A DNA stretch of 41,260 nucleotides from NCBI GenBank assembly GCA_002869895.2, contig NEWP02000006.1, forward strand, positions 1 to 41,260, given 5' to 3'. How positions within the stretch are numbered: the first letter of the stretch is position 1; each line of letters begins with the position of its first letter. A program made the position numbers and the translations under genes. Origin of the DNA: Nitrospira sp. CG24E (GTDB lineage: Bacteria; Nitrospirota; Nitrospiria; Nitrospirales; Nitrospiraceae). Under the pieces are notes generated by a model. That model had not been told where the DNA came from. It saw nothing but the letters and a program-made list of their open reading frames with translations, and made no database searches. Of this stretch, positions 25,357-33,330 are shown in pieces.

Positions 25357-26022
25357 TTACTTGACCTTGGAGAGATCGGCAGTAATTCTCGCTTCATTTC
25401 CGTCCTGAAGGTTGACGACGAAAATGGATGAAGCCGTGGGATCAAATGTTTCATAGGCAAACACCGCGGTAAAGCGTGACCGGAAGATCGGCCCGCTTCC
25501 CTCGTTCTTTCGGCCCCGTTCAGCCTTCCCGATGTCAATGGGCTTGATCCTCTTGGAACCCTGCTGCAACTCGATCAAAGCTCCCTCTGCAAAGTATTCG
25601 TCATCGCCACAGAGCTGAACTTCAATCTCCATATTGGGCATGTCGACGACTTTCTTGATGAACTCGTCGGGCATGCGCACATCCATCTTCCTCTTCTTGG
25701 ACTCCGCCGCTTCCTGCCGACCGAAGGCCTCAAGTCGATAGCGTTTGGTGCGGAGGATGGCGCTGGCTCCGCAGGGATCCTTCTCCGGATGGGCTCCAAC
25801 CCGCGTAACCATGGAGGCTTGCTGGAGAACCTTCTTGACCTCCTCTTGGTTGTTGGCCTTCTCCATCGGAGCCCGCCCTGCTTCCAAGGCCTTCTGCGCC
25901 TCTTCTACTGAAAGTTTCACATCAATCGCCAAAGCCGACTGGAGGCAAACAACCGTCAACAGGCCTACGGCCACAGAGATGACAATAGCAACAACTCTCG
26001 CTGAGAATGTCAGACCCCGCAC
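25357..26022 (-). CDS. Exported protein of unknown function
   Basis: About 221 residues from GTG 26022, chosen because GGAG lies 8 bases upstream; an upstream GTG at 26046 has no site. A signal peptide (VVAIVISVAVGLLTVVCLQSALA) precedes a charged helical stretch (LSVEEAQKALEAGRAPMEKANNQEEVKKVLQQA) and a beta-rich part with two Cys (DPCGAS, QLCGDD) that could form a disulfide. I recognise no family. It lies 74 bases after maf on the same strand and converges with the TPR/peptidase gene. Confidence 0.7.
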   Translation of the reverse strand: MRGLTFSARVVAIVISVAVGLLTVVCLQSALAIDVKLSVEEAQKALEAGRAPMEKANNQEEVKKVLQQASMVTRVGAHPEKDPCGASAILRTKRYRLEAFGRQEAAESKKRKMDVRMPDEFIKKVVDMPNMEIEVQLCGDDEYFAEGALIELQQGSKRIKPIDIGKAERGRKNEGSGPIFRSRFTAVFAYETFDPTASSIFVVNLQDGNEARITADLSKVK

Positions 26023-26096
26023 GCTTGTTGCTCCTTCTTTCCACACAACGATGAATGATGGGGCGGCATTTTACGGAAACCTCTTTCCCTTTGCAA

Positions 26097-26729
26097 TCAG
26101 CCAGGAAATCGAGCCCAGTTGGCATAGGGCTTGGCGACATAGAGCTCATTCAGATCGATCGGCACTCTCACACCGGCTTTCGTTAGCAGCTGAGCGACCA
26201 GGCGAAGGGGCAACCCGACCACGGTTGGAAAGTCTCCGACAACGGAATCGACTAGGTCGCCGCCCTCTCCTTGAATCGAGTAGGCGCCGGCTTTGCCAAA
26301 ACTCTCTCCTGTTGTCAGGTAACGTTCATGCAGTCGTTCATCGAACGGCTTCATGCGAACGGTGGCCGTGGACAGGGCGACGACGTCTATCGCACGCACG
26401 AAAGACACGATGGCGACCGCCGTATGTACATAATGATCGCGCGCGGCCAGACGGCGAAGCATTGCGCGGGCCTCCACCTGATCGGCCGGTTTGCCGAGCG
26501 CATCATGGTCCAACTCAATCACCGTATCGCTCCCTAACACGACAGCCTCTGGCTCTTGTCTCGCAACCGACTGAGCCTTGCCCCTGGCGAAGGACTGCAC
26601 TTGCTCGATCGCCGGACAGTCGGCCACCAGCCGTTCCTCGAAGGATGGGCTTTTAATGGAGAATGGGAGACCCAAGAGGGCGAGCAATTCGCGACGACGG
26701 GGAGAGGTGGAGGTCAGAATGAGTGACAT
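26097..26729 (-). CDS. maf: Maf/YhdE-family nucleotide pyrophosphatase
   Basis: A 210-residue protein of the Maf family, which hydrolyses non-canonical or pyrimidine nucleoside triphosphates (dTTP/UTP in the YhdE branch) to monophosphates. Signature features are TSTSPRRRELL (6-15), E31 in SFEER and D68 in LGSDTVIELD, followed by LGKP and the central YSIQGEGGDLVDSVVGDFPTVVGLP. The usual family length is about 190-210. The ATG directly follows the stop of the dihydrouridine synthase gene without a gap, so the two are co-transcribed. Confidence 0.92.
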   Translation of the reverse strand: MSLILTSTSPRRRELLALLGLPFSIKSPSFEERLVADCPAIEQVQSFARGKAQSVARQEPEAVVLGSDTVIELDHDALGKPADQVEARAMLRRLAARDHYVHTAVAIVSFVRAIDVVALSTATVRMKPFDERLHERYLTTGESFGKAGAYSIQGEGGDLVDSVVGDFPTVVGLPLRLVAQLLTKAGVRVPIDLNELYVAKPYANWARFPG

Positions 26730-27905
26730 CTATATCGTCGGAAAGGACGCAGCAGTAACAAGTGGCTCCGGTTGCATAGGGTCTGATGTCTCGGTGAGAC
26801 CCGCGCTACGCCGGTGGAAATCGGCAAGCACCTGCTCCAGCTCGGCAACCGACGAGACACGGAACAGATCGGCTCGAAGTGAGGCGGCATGAGGGAATCC
26901 TTTGCAGTACCAGCCTAAATGTTTGCGCATACGCCGAAACTGGCCCTGCCCACAGGCCGCTTCGAACCGTCTGGCATGGTCAAGCAGCACCTCGAAACGA
27001 ACATCTAGTGGCGGCATCCAGGGTTCGAACCCCTCTTCAGACTGATAATGCTGCAGTGCGAGTCGCGCCTCCTCCTTCTGCCGAAAGAACCAGGGGGCGC
27101 CGAGCGCTGCCCGTCCGACTAATACCCCATCGACTCCGGTGTCCCGCACTCGACGAACGACATCGTGATAACTGTGCAGGTCCCCATTGCCGAAAAGCAA
27201 CGTCCCGCTTCCCCGCGCGATCTCCGCCGCCCGAGCAATAGCATTCCAATCCGCTTCTCCCCGATACATTTGCTGCAAGGTACGACCATGGAGAGAAATA
27301 ACCGACGGCCGCTCGGTGAGGAGATGTTCGATCCAGCGATCGACGACCACCACGTCGTAGCCGAGGCGTGTCTTCACGGACAGAGGGATCGGCTGTCGGA
27401 CGAGCGGGCGAGCGCCCTGCCGCTGCCCATTCATTTTGGAGATCGCTGCGACCCTGCCAGGCTTGAGCCCCGCTCCCTCAAGGGTCTGACCGGCCGCCCA
27501 GTCGGCAATCCCCCGTCGAGTTGCCTGCATAATGGCCTGTGCGACATCCGGCGTTCGGATCAACCCTGCTCCCGATCCAGACGAGGCCACACTTCGCGAA
27601 GGACAGCCCATGTTGATATCCAGTCCGTCGAATCCCAACTCACAGACTGCATGGGCAGCCTGATAGAAGAGGTCCGGCTCTTTTCCATAGAGCTGCGCGA
27701 CGATCGGTCGTTCAGCCTCATGATAGATGAGGGAGTCCAACAAAAACTCCGGTCCCCGGCAGACATCATGCACATGCGTGAACTCCGTGAAGGAGACATC
27801 CGGCTTCCCATGCATCGCGACCGTATGGCGAAATGTCGCATCTGTGACTCCATCCATCGGCGCCATCCCGATGATCGGTTTGGCGAGTGCCTGCCAGAAA
27901 CTCAT
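26730..27905 (-). CDS. dus: tRNA-dihydrouridine synthase
   Basis: A 391-residue FMN-dependent enzyme that reduces uridines in the D loop of tRNA. The TIM-barrel start reads IIGMAPMDGVTDATFRHT. The catalytic Cys is C101 in DINMGCPSRSV; substrate and FMN residues lie in SVKTRLGYD, SLHGRT and LFGNGD. The C-terminal helical tRNA-binding domain has RRMRKHLGWYCKGFP. A segment of about 30 residues (residues 137-170, TLEGAGLKPGRVAAISKMNGQRQGARPL by region) is longer than in typical Dus. The start overlaps the stop of the upstream DUF692-type gene by four bases (ATGA), implying coupled translation. Confidence 0.93.
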   Translation of the reverse strand: MSFWQALAKPIIGMAPMDGVTDATFRHTVAMHGKPDVSFTEFTHVHDVCRGPEFLLDSLIYHEAERPIVAQLYGKEPDLFYQAAHAVCELGFDGLDINMGCPSRSVASSGSGAGLIRTPDVAQAIMQATRRGIADWAAGQTLEGAGLKPGRVAAISKMNGQRQGARPLVRQPIPLSVKTRLGYDVVVVDRWIEHLLTERPSVISLHGRTLQQMYRGEADWNAIARAAEIARGSGTLLFGNGDLHSYHDVVRRVRDTGVDGVLVGRAALGAPWFFRQKEEARLALQHYQSEEGFEPWMPPLDVRFEVLLDHARRFEAACGQGQFRRMRKHLGWYCKGFPHAASLRADLFRVSSVAELEQVLADFHRRSAGLTETSDPMQPEPLVTAASFPTI

Positions 27906-29392
27906 CGGGCTTGCTCCATCTCCATGACCGGCTCTCCCACTTCATTCGCCTGCGCATAGGCCAGACGCAACAGATCGCCCTCCAATTGTACACAGCCCCG
28001 CACATCCGGCGCGCGCTCCGTCGCAAATTCAAGAAACCGTTCGATCTTGAGGAGGAAGAAATCGTATGAATGAGTGATCGGTCGTGGCGACCGAAACCAG
28101 AAGGCCACAAACTCTGTCAGGCAAATACCACGCTCCGCCAAGATCCGGCAGGTCTCCGGAAACATCTCAGCAAGATCTCCTCCCCAATGAAGAATCTCGT
28201 GCGGCAAATAAGACGTGCGGTACCGTGTTAACCCAGCCGCCTCTGCGGCCGCCTCCTGCCACTCCAGTCCTGTCATAGGGACCTGTCCTGAGATGATTTG
28301 CGCGTAGCGCGCATAGTCGACGCACAATTGCTGCCGATCGGACTGGCGCAGCGAAACATGAATTGAGGCAGGGCGAAGCGTCAGCCCCTTCGACTGTTCT
28401 GCCGTAGTTTCTCTCGCCATCGCTTGTTGAACACGAAGGGTAAAACGCCGAACTGCCTCTGCATACTCCTCCACAATCGTCTCAATCGATTTGGTATCCA
28501 CTTCAAGCGCAACCGCCCGGAGGCTGATGAGGTTCGAGTGGGCCAGAACCTGTTCGAGCATGGTAAAGAGGATCGAGGGAATCGGAGCTGCGTGGGCATC
28601 GATCCATTCAGGAAGCCCTTCTTCCCCCTTCGACTCACCGGCCGATTCATGACAGGCCAGACCCGCCACGTGGATTTCTACGACACGCTCCAGGGGAAAT
28701 CCGTCGAGAAATTCATGAACGAATCGTTCGAGAGATATACGCCGGCGCAGGGCAGTATAGCGGTACACCGTCCAGAGATGCCCGATGTCCAGCACAAGAC
28801 CGCAGGGCGCCGTGGCCGTGACAAGCCGAAAAAAATCGGGAATCGGTATCGTGCCGGCAGAAAAATATGTGAGCGGCGGCATCTCCAAGAGGAAAAGTGG
28901 CGCAGTCCCGTCTGCCCGAACAGCCTGTCGATCCATCGCCTGCTGAACCGCAGCGATATTGTCGGCCACGACTTGGGCGCTTAGCTGCGTGTAGAGTGGA
29001 GGGACATAGGTGCCGAACGAATAGCCCGCCATCTGCTTCATGGCACATTCATGGTTCAGCCAGAGACTCTGCAGGCTGTTCAGATGCATGACCATCTCAT
29101 CGACATCCTGCTGAAAAAATGGAGCTGCCTGCACATCCGGCTGAGTAATCCACAGACCTTCCCCATGGTAGGCCAGCGGCATATCCGGCAATGCATGTCG
29201 AACGGTTGTCAATGCGGACGTCGTCGCCTTAAAGACTTCGAGATAGCCAGGCTGGAGCCCTCGCTCCCTAAGCCTGTTGACCAGCTCGAACAGATCGGGA
29301 CTGTAGACGTCGACTGACAGCCCCATCCCCAGGGCAGGAATTTTCCTGAGGCGGCGCCGAAAGTCCTGATGAACAAAATCCGGTTCAACCAT
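27902..29392 (-). CDS. DUF692/MNIO-family multinuclear iron enzyme fused to an unknown C-terminal domain
   Basis: The first 315 of 496 residues have the TIM-barrel pattern of DUF692, the multinuclear non-haem iron oxidative enzymes that modify peptides (MbnB, TglH). Visible motifs: GLSVDVY (24-30), YLEVF (50-54), YHGEGLW with H76, NHE with H114/E115, LLEMPP with E170, LDIGH with D202/H205, EIHVAG with E239/H241 and DAHAAP with D265/H267. These are the expected metal-ligand positions. The last 170 residues (with YLPHEILHWGGDLAEMFPETCRILAERGI) are not a domain I recognise. No small Cys-rich precursor gene lies beside it. It begins an operon with dus and maf, overlapping dus by four bases, so a role connected with RNA or nucleotide metabolism is possible. 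The ATG has only a weak ribosome site. Confidence 0.78.
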   Translation of the reverse strand: MVEPDFVHQDFRRRLRKIPALGMGLSVDVYSPDLFELVNRLRERGLQPGYLEVFKATTSALTTVRHALPDMPLAYHGEGLWITQPDVQAAPFFQQDVDEMVMHLNSLQSLWLNHECAMKQMAGYSFGTYVPPLYTQLSAQVVADNIAAVQQAMDRQAVRADGTAPLFLLEMPPLTYFSAGTIPIPDFFRLVTATAPCGLVLDIGHLWTVYRYTALRRRISLERFVHEFLDGFPLERVVEIHVAGLACHESAGESKGEEGLPEWIDAHAAPIPSILFTMLEQVLAHSNLISLRAVALEVDTKSIETIVEEYAEAVRRFTLRVQQAMARETTAEQSKGLTLRPASIHVSLRQSDRQQLCVDYARYAQIISGQVPMTGLEWQEAAAEAAGLTRYRTSYLPHEILHWGGDLAEMFPETCRILAERGICLTEFVAFWFRSPRPITHSYDFFLLKIERFLEFATERAPDVRGCVQLEGDLLRLAYAQANEVGEPVMEMEQAR

Positions 29393-29490
29393 CTATCGCC
29401 CCTTGTGCTGCTCGAACAATTGGCCTAGTCTATTCGCCGAACCCCTTGTTTGACAAGGGAAGCCCCGGTTACGGGCCAGGAAGCCCTATC

Positions 29491-29499
29491 TGCTATACT
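29491..29499 (+). promoter_or_regulatory. Extended -10 element upstream of the CBS/PilZ-like gene
   Basis: TGCTATACT matches an extended -10 box. No -35 is found at standard spacing (the TTGACA at 29450 is too far, 38 bases away). Transcription from about 29506 would exclude the more upstream in-frame start at 29446 and supports ATG 29569. Confidence 0.4.
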
Positions 29500-29568
29500 T
29501 GGCTTACGTTGCTGGTGGCGAAACCCTCGCGAATCGTGCAGGCGCGACTCGGGGGAGGTCTCGAACCC

Positions 29569-30345
29569 ATGCTGAACGACGATAACAGACCCTTCAAGAC
29601 GACAGAACACCGACAGACTATGGTTGCCCATATGATGACACCAGGGGTCGTACAGGTTCCGGGAGACGTGTCCGTCAGCGAAGCAGCGCTGCTGCTCGAG
29701 CGAGAACAGGCCCCCTGCCTGCTCGTTAAGGATACCGATAGCCGATTCGGCTTGATGACGCCGACCGACATTGTCAAGAAAGTCGTCGCTCAGGGACTCG
29801 AACCGCACGATATCGAAGTCCGGGCGATCATGACGCGCCCAGTGCAGTTCATCGAGTACGATGAGGTCTTGGCAGAAGCCTCGACACTCATGGTGGCGAC
29901 AGGGGTCTCTCTCCTGATTGTCACCAAACAAAACCAACCGGTTGGGGTGCTCAGTGCGCAAAACTTAATGCTCGCTCCGACTAGGCGCGACACGAAGATC
30001 CCGGTTGTCCTGAGCGTAGTCGGCCAAGCCTCGGCGCAGGGGCTGAACTTTAATGCCATGATCACCCAGCTCAACCACGTCGGCGCATTGGTCGAATCGA
30101 CGACGAAGCTTGCGCCAAAATCCAACGTCGTCCTGTCGTTTTCCATCTCCGGTCAAAACACTCCCTTAACCATTCGTGGAAAGGTTCTAACCAGCGAAAT
30201 TTCCGGAGCAGAACCGGATGAGAGATCAAGCGAAGCCGGCACCTGGCATATCGATATTCAGTTTACGGACCTCTCCTCCAGCGATCTCGCTCGTATCAGG
30301 GCCTGGGCGCTTCAAACGATGCCTCCGCTGCCCAATCGCGCTTAA
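29569..30345 (+). CDS. Tandem CBS-domain protein with PilZ-like C-terminus
   Basis: About 258 residues from ATG 29569, preceded by GGGAGG. Two CBS domains occupy roughly residues 18-135: MVAHMMTPGVVQVPGDVSVSEAA ... GLMTPTDIVKKV, then VRAIMTRPVQFIEYDEVLAEAS ... PVGVLSAQNLM. The C-terminal 110 residues form a beta-rich domain ending in WHIDIQFTDLSSSDLARIRAWAL, similar to PilZ domains, but the c-di-GMP motifs RxxxR and D/NxSxxG are not intact. CBS pairs usually bind adenine nucleotides and regulate a partner, so this is probably a regulatory protein. It is divergent from the DUF692-type gene. Confidence 0.78.
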   Translation: MLNDDNRPFKTTEHRQTMVAHMMTPGVVQVPGDVSVSEAALLLEREQAPCLLVKDTDSRFGLMTPTDIVKKVVAQGLEPHDIEVRAIMTRPVQFIEYDEVLAEASTLMVATGVSLLIVTKQNQPVGVLSAQNLMLAPTRRDTKIPVVLSVVGQASAQGLNFNAMITQLNHVGALVESTTKLAPKSNVVLSFSISGQNTPLTIRGKVLTSEISGAEPDERSSEAGTWHIDIQFTDLSSSDLARIRAWALQTMPPLPNRA

Positions 30346-30369
30346 CCACACTCCTATGTTTCGATCTTT

Positions 30370-30398
30370 TTGACCAACAGGCGATCAGCTGATAGAAT
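30370..30398 (+). promoter_or_regulatory. Sigma-70 promoter for the LOG-family gene
   Basis: TTGACC (30370-30375), a 17-base spacer and TAGAAT (30393-30398), the latter preceded by TGA as an extended -10. The TTG of the -35 box is in frame with the gene but should not be taken as its start. Confidence 0.65.
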
Positions 30399-30429
30399 TT
30401 TTCTCTCTAGGAAAGAACCTTCACCGCAC

Positions 30430-31491
30430 ATGGATAACCGGATGAAAACCTCCCAGACCCATTCCCATGCCCGTCCTCTCCCCTCGAATGAGGAGGTGCT
30501 CAATCGAGTTCGCCTCCTGCTGGACAGTCCGGAAGACGATCTGCAAGCTTCGATTATGAAGGAACTCCTGGCAGGAACACTTCGGCTCCACGATTCTCAT
30601 TTGGATATCCTGGACCTCAAGATCGTCAACCGTGCTGTCAAAGAACTGCGGCATGCCTTCCGCGTCTTTTACGACTACCGCGATAGACGTAAGATCAGCA
30701 TCTTCGGTTCGGCCCGCACTGCTCCGGATGACCCAAACTACCGGATGGCCTTCCAGTTTTCCCGCCAGATCGTCGAGGAAGGATTTATGGTCATTACGGG
30801 GGGAGCGGACGGGATCATGCGCGCCTGCCAGGAAGGCGCCGGACGCGAGAACAGCTTTGGGGTCAATATCATGTTGCCCTTCGAGCAGGGCCCGAATGCC
30901 ACCATTGCCGACGATCCGAAGCTCGTCACGTTTAAATATTTCTTTACCCGAAAACTCATCTTTCAGAAAGAAGCCAACGCGATCGCCCTGTTCCCTGGCG
31001 GCTTGGGGACCCATGATGAAGGTTTTGAAATCCTGACCCTCGCCCAGACCGGCAAGAGCGATCCTCAGCCGATCGTCTGTCTCCAGGCCCCCGGTTGCGA
31101 CTACTGGGACGAGTGGTACTCCTTCATAAAACGTCAACTCTTGGCCCGTCGATTGATCAACCCTGAAGATCTCAGCCTATTCAAAATCACCACGTCCGCA
31201 GACGAGGCGATCGATGAGATCAGGAAGTTTTACCGTCGATTCCATTCCATTCGGTATGTCGGCCGGCTCCTGGCCATACGGCTGAAAACGAGCATTACCC
31301 CCGAGCAGGTAAGCGGCCTACATGAAACCTTTGGCGATCTGTTGTCCGAAGGCACCTTCCAACTGCGCGGACCGCTCCCGGAAGAACTCGACGAGCCGGA
31401 CCTGAGGAACTTGCCTCGGCTGGCCTTTATCTCCAATCGCAAGAGCGCGAGCCGATTGCGCCAACTGATCGATCACCTCAACCTACTCTGA
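30430..31491 (+). CDS. LOG-family protein (cytokinin-riboside-monophosphate phosphoribohydrolase-like)
   Basis: A 353-residue protein from ATG 30430, chosen because a promoter overlaps the more upstream TTG. The Rossmann-type LOG domain spans about 85-280: ISIFGSARTAPDDPNY, VITGGADGIMRACQEGA and the active-site motif PGGLGTHDE (189-197, matching PGGxGTxxE). LOG enzymes hydrolyse nucleoside 5-prime-monophosphates to base and ribose phosphate; older annotation calls them lysine decarboxylase-like. Both a helical N-terminal region of 80 residues and a C-terminal extension of about 90 residues are beyond the core family length of about 200. The substrate is unknown. Confidence 0.88.
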   Translation: MDNRMKTSQTHSHARPLPSNEEVLNRVRLLLDSPEDDLQASIMKELLAGTLRLHDSHLDILDLKIVNRAVKELRHAFRVFYDYRDRRKISIFGSARTAPDDPNYRMAFQFSRQIVEEGFMVITGGADGIMRACQEGAGRENSFGVNIMLPFEQGPNATIADDPKLVTFKYFFTRKLIFQKEANAIALFPGGLGTHDEGFEILTLAQTGKSDPQPIVCLQAPGCDYWDEWYSFIKRQLLARRLINPEDLSLFKITTSADEAIDEIRKFYRRFHSIRYVGRLLAIRLKTSITPEQVSGLHETFGDLLSEGTFQLRGPLPEELDEPDLRNLPRLAFISNRKSASRLRQLIDHLNLL

Positions 31492-31530
31492 CCTCTTCTT
31501 ACAAAGAAGCTTTAGTCTCGGCGAAGCATC

Positions 31531-32424
31531 ATGGTATGCTCTGCCGTAATGACTGGATCCCGCATACAGCATCCATTCTCTGAGCCCCCCACAGTCGTGC
31601 TCTATCACGCCGAATGTGCCGACGGATTCGGCGCCGCCTGGGCGCTATGGAGTCGATTTCCCACGGCTCGATTCATTCCGGTCAAGCACGGCAATTCCCC
31701 TCCCGAAGGGCTGCAAGACCAACGAGTGGTCATCGTGGATTTCAGCTATGCCCGCGAGACCCTGGAAACCATGGCTCATCAGACGCAGGCCCTGCTCGTA
31801 CTCGATCATCACATTACCGCAGAGAAAGCCCTCACCGGCCTTCCCTATGCCTATTTCGACATGAAAAAGTCCGGCGCGGTCCTGGCCTGGGAATGGGCGC
31901 ACGACGAGCCGGTTCCGTGGCTTCTCGACTATATCCAGGACAAAGACCTCTGGACTTGGGCTCTCCCCTTCAGTCGGGAAATCAATGCGGCTGTCGCCTC
32001 ATATCCGTTCGAGTATCATCGCTGGAGCCGCTTCAAGCAGAACGAGTTGGAGCAAGAAGGTCGGGCTATCTTACGTTATGAAAACGAGCTCGTAAGCAAA
32101 CTGGCGGCGCAGGCCATGTTGATCGACTTTCACGAGGCCGTCGTTCCATCGGTCCACAGCGCAATCTTAACGAGTCAGATCGGCGAACGCCTCTCCGCAG
32201 AGCACCCATTTTGCGTCATGTGGCACGATCGCGATGGACGCCGCTATTACAGCATGCGCTCGCGAGAGGACGGAACGGACGTGGGAGCCATCGCCGCGTC
32301 TTTCGGCGGAGGGGGGCATACACATGCCGCAGGATTTTCGGTCCCCCTCGGACCTGACGGCTCCTTGCCGGACAACCCGGCGCTCCCTCGATCGGTGATT
32401 GACCGTCGCAGGCCTCCTGGTTGA
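31531..32424 (+). CDS. DHH-family phosphoesterase
   Basis: About 297 residues, or 291 if translation begins at ATG 31549. A possible extended -10 (TGGTATGCT at 31532-31540) overlaps the first codons, which favours 31549 and a very short leader. Motifs of the DHH fold are YHAECADGFGAAW (25-37), VIVDFSY with D70, LVLDHH with D92-H93-H94, and the DHHA1 substrate loop GGGGHTHAAGF near 260-270. Family members degrade short RNAs, pAp or cyclic dinucleotides; the lack of a membrane or CBS domain fits oligoribonuclease-like or uncharacterised types. No specific substrate can be chosen. Confidence 0.85.
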   Translation: MVCSAVMTGSRIQHPFSEPPTVVLYHAECADGFGAAWALWSRFPTARFIPVKHGNSPPEGLQDQRVVIVDFSYARETLETMAHQTQALLVLDHHITAEKALTGLPYAYFDMKKSGAVLAWEWAHDEPVPWLLDYIQDKDLWTWALPFSREINAAVASYPFEYHRWSRFKQNELEQEGRAILRYENELVSKLAAQAMLIDFHEAVVPSVHSAILTSQIGERLSAEHPFCVMWHDRDGRRYYSMRSREDGTDVGAIAASFGGGGHTHAAGFSVPLGPDGSLPDNPALPRSVIDRRRPPG

Positions 32425-32497
32425 TCTGGTTCATCTGGTTTGTTTTGTTTATTTAGTTAGCCTTGTTTAACCAAACAAACGAAACAAACCAAATAAC
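32419..32497. repeat. Hairpin repeat of the GGTTTGTTTG family, copy 1
   Basis: The left arm (32419-32460) is built of GGTTCATCTGGTTTGTT-like words. The right arm (32469-32497) has AACCAAACAAACGAAACAAACC, its inverse. The element lies between the DHH gene and the rhomboid gene, and a second copy sits at 33232. Confidence 0.75.
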
Positions 32498-32523
32498 AGT
32501 CCTCTTCCCCTACTGAGAGCCCC

Positions 32524-33228
32524 ATGATCCCTCTGCGCGACGACAACCCGACCGAACTGACACCGGTCGTCACGATCGGTTTTATCGTCTCCTGCGTCCT
32601 CGTCTTTTTGTACCAGGTGAGCCTACCGGTCGGCCCGGATAATACATTCGTGTTCCAGTATGGAGCGATTCCGGCCCTCCTGTTCGGAGAGGCCGACCCC
32701 TCCGAAACGGCCGTCTCCATTCCTGCCTACGCCACCTTGATCACAAGCATGTTCCTCCACGGTGGCTGGATGCACCTTATCGGAAACATGCTCTATCTAT
32801 GGATCTTCGGGAACAACATCGAAGACGTCATGGGACACGCAAAATTCGTCATGTTCTACCTCGCATGCGGGATCCTGGCCGCGTTGAGCCACGCCGCGAC
32901 CGATCCATCATCGTTTGTCCCCATGGTCGGAGCAAGCGGCGCTATTTCCGGTGTGTTAGGCGCTTATCTGTTGTTGTTTCCACGAGCCACGGTGCTGGTT
33001 CTGATGCCGGGCTTCGGTGCTACGAGGGTCCCAGCCGGTATCGTCCTCGGCATGTGGTTCGTCATGCAACTGTTGAGCGGGGGAATGAGCATCGGCAGAG
33101 CCGGAGGAGGAGTCGCCTTCTTCGCCCATATCGGCGGGTTTGTGGCTGGGATGGCATTGATCGGCCTGTTCAAACGTGCGGACGTGCCCTACTTTGCACC
33201 AAGCCGCCGTGACCGGTGGGAAAACTAG
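32524..33228 (+). CDS. Rhomboid-family intramembrane serine protease
   Basis: A 234-residue membrane protein with six helices. It has the rhomboid signature HGGWMHLIGNMLYLWIFG (H84 and N88 in helix 2), the catalytic Ser S138 in GASGAISG and the catalytic His H202 in AHIGGFVAG. The long loop between the first two helices (about 34-70) carries the L1 region. Rhomboids cleave membrane-embedded segments of partner proteins. No substrate is evident nearby. The gene is flanked on both sides by hairpin repeats of the same family. Confidence 0.93.
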   Translation: MIPLRDDNPTELTPVVTIGFIVSCVLVFLYQVSLPVGPDNTFVFQYGAIPALLFGEADPSETAVSIPAYATLITSMFLHGGWMHLIGNMLYLWIFGNNIEDVMGHAKFVMFYLACGILAALSHAATDPSSFVPMVGASGAISGVLGAYLLLFPRATVLVLMPGFGATRVPAGIVLGMWFVMQLLSGGMSIGRAGGGVAFFAHIGGFVAGMALIGLFKRADVPYFAPSRRDRWEN

Positions 33229-33231
33229 CCC

Positions 33232-33321
33232 GGTTCATCTGGTTTGTTTGGTTTGTCTTGTTTGGTTGGTTGAACGGAGCGAACCAGATAAACCAGATGA
33301 ACAAAACAAACCAAAGAAACC
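33232..33321. repeat. Hairpin repeat of the GGTTTGTTTG family, copy 2
   Basis: GGTTCATCTGGTTTGTTTGG at 33232-33251 and following words pair with AACCAGATAAACCAGATGAA and AACAAACC words at 33282-33321. It shares words with the copy at 32419. Placed between the convergent rhomboid and kinase genes, it could act as a bidirectional terminator. Confidence 0.78.
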
Positions 33322-33330
33322 ATCCGGTGC

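Noticed and set aside
28000-30400. Search for a small Cys-rich precursor peptide near the DUF692/MNIO gene
   Set aside because: No short frame with a ribosome site and a Cys-rich core was seen in the flanking gaps, so a nearby peptide-modification cluster is not supported.
31492-31512. CTTCTT-aca-AAGAAG hairpin followed by CTTT after the LOG gene
   Set aside because: The stem is only 6 bp, AT-rich, and the T run is too short to claim an intrinsic terminator.
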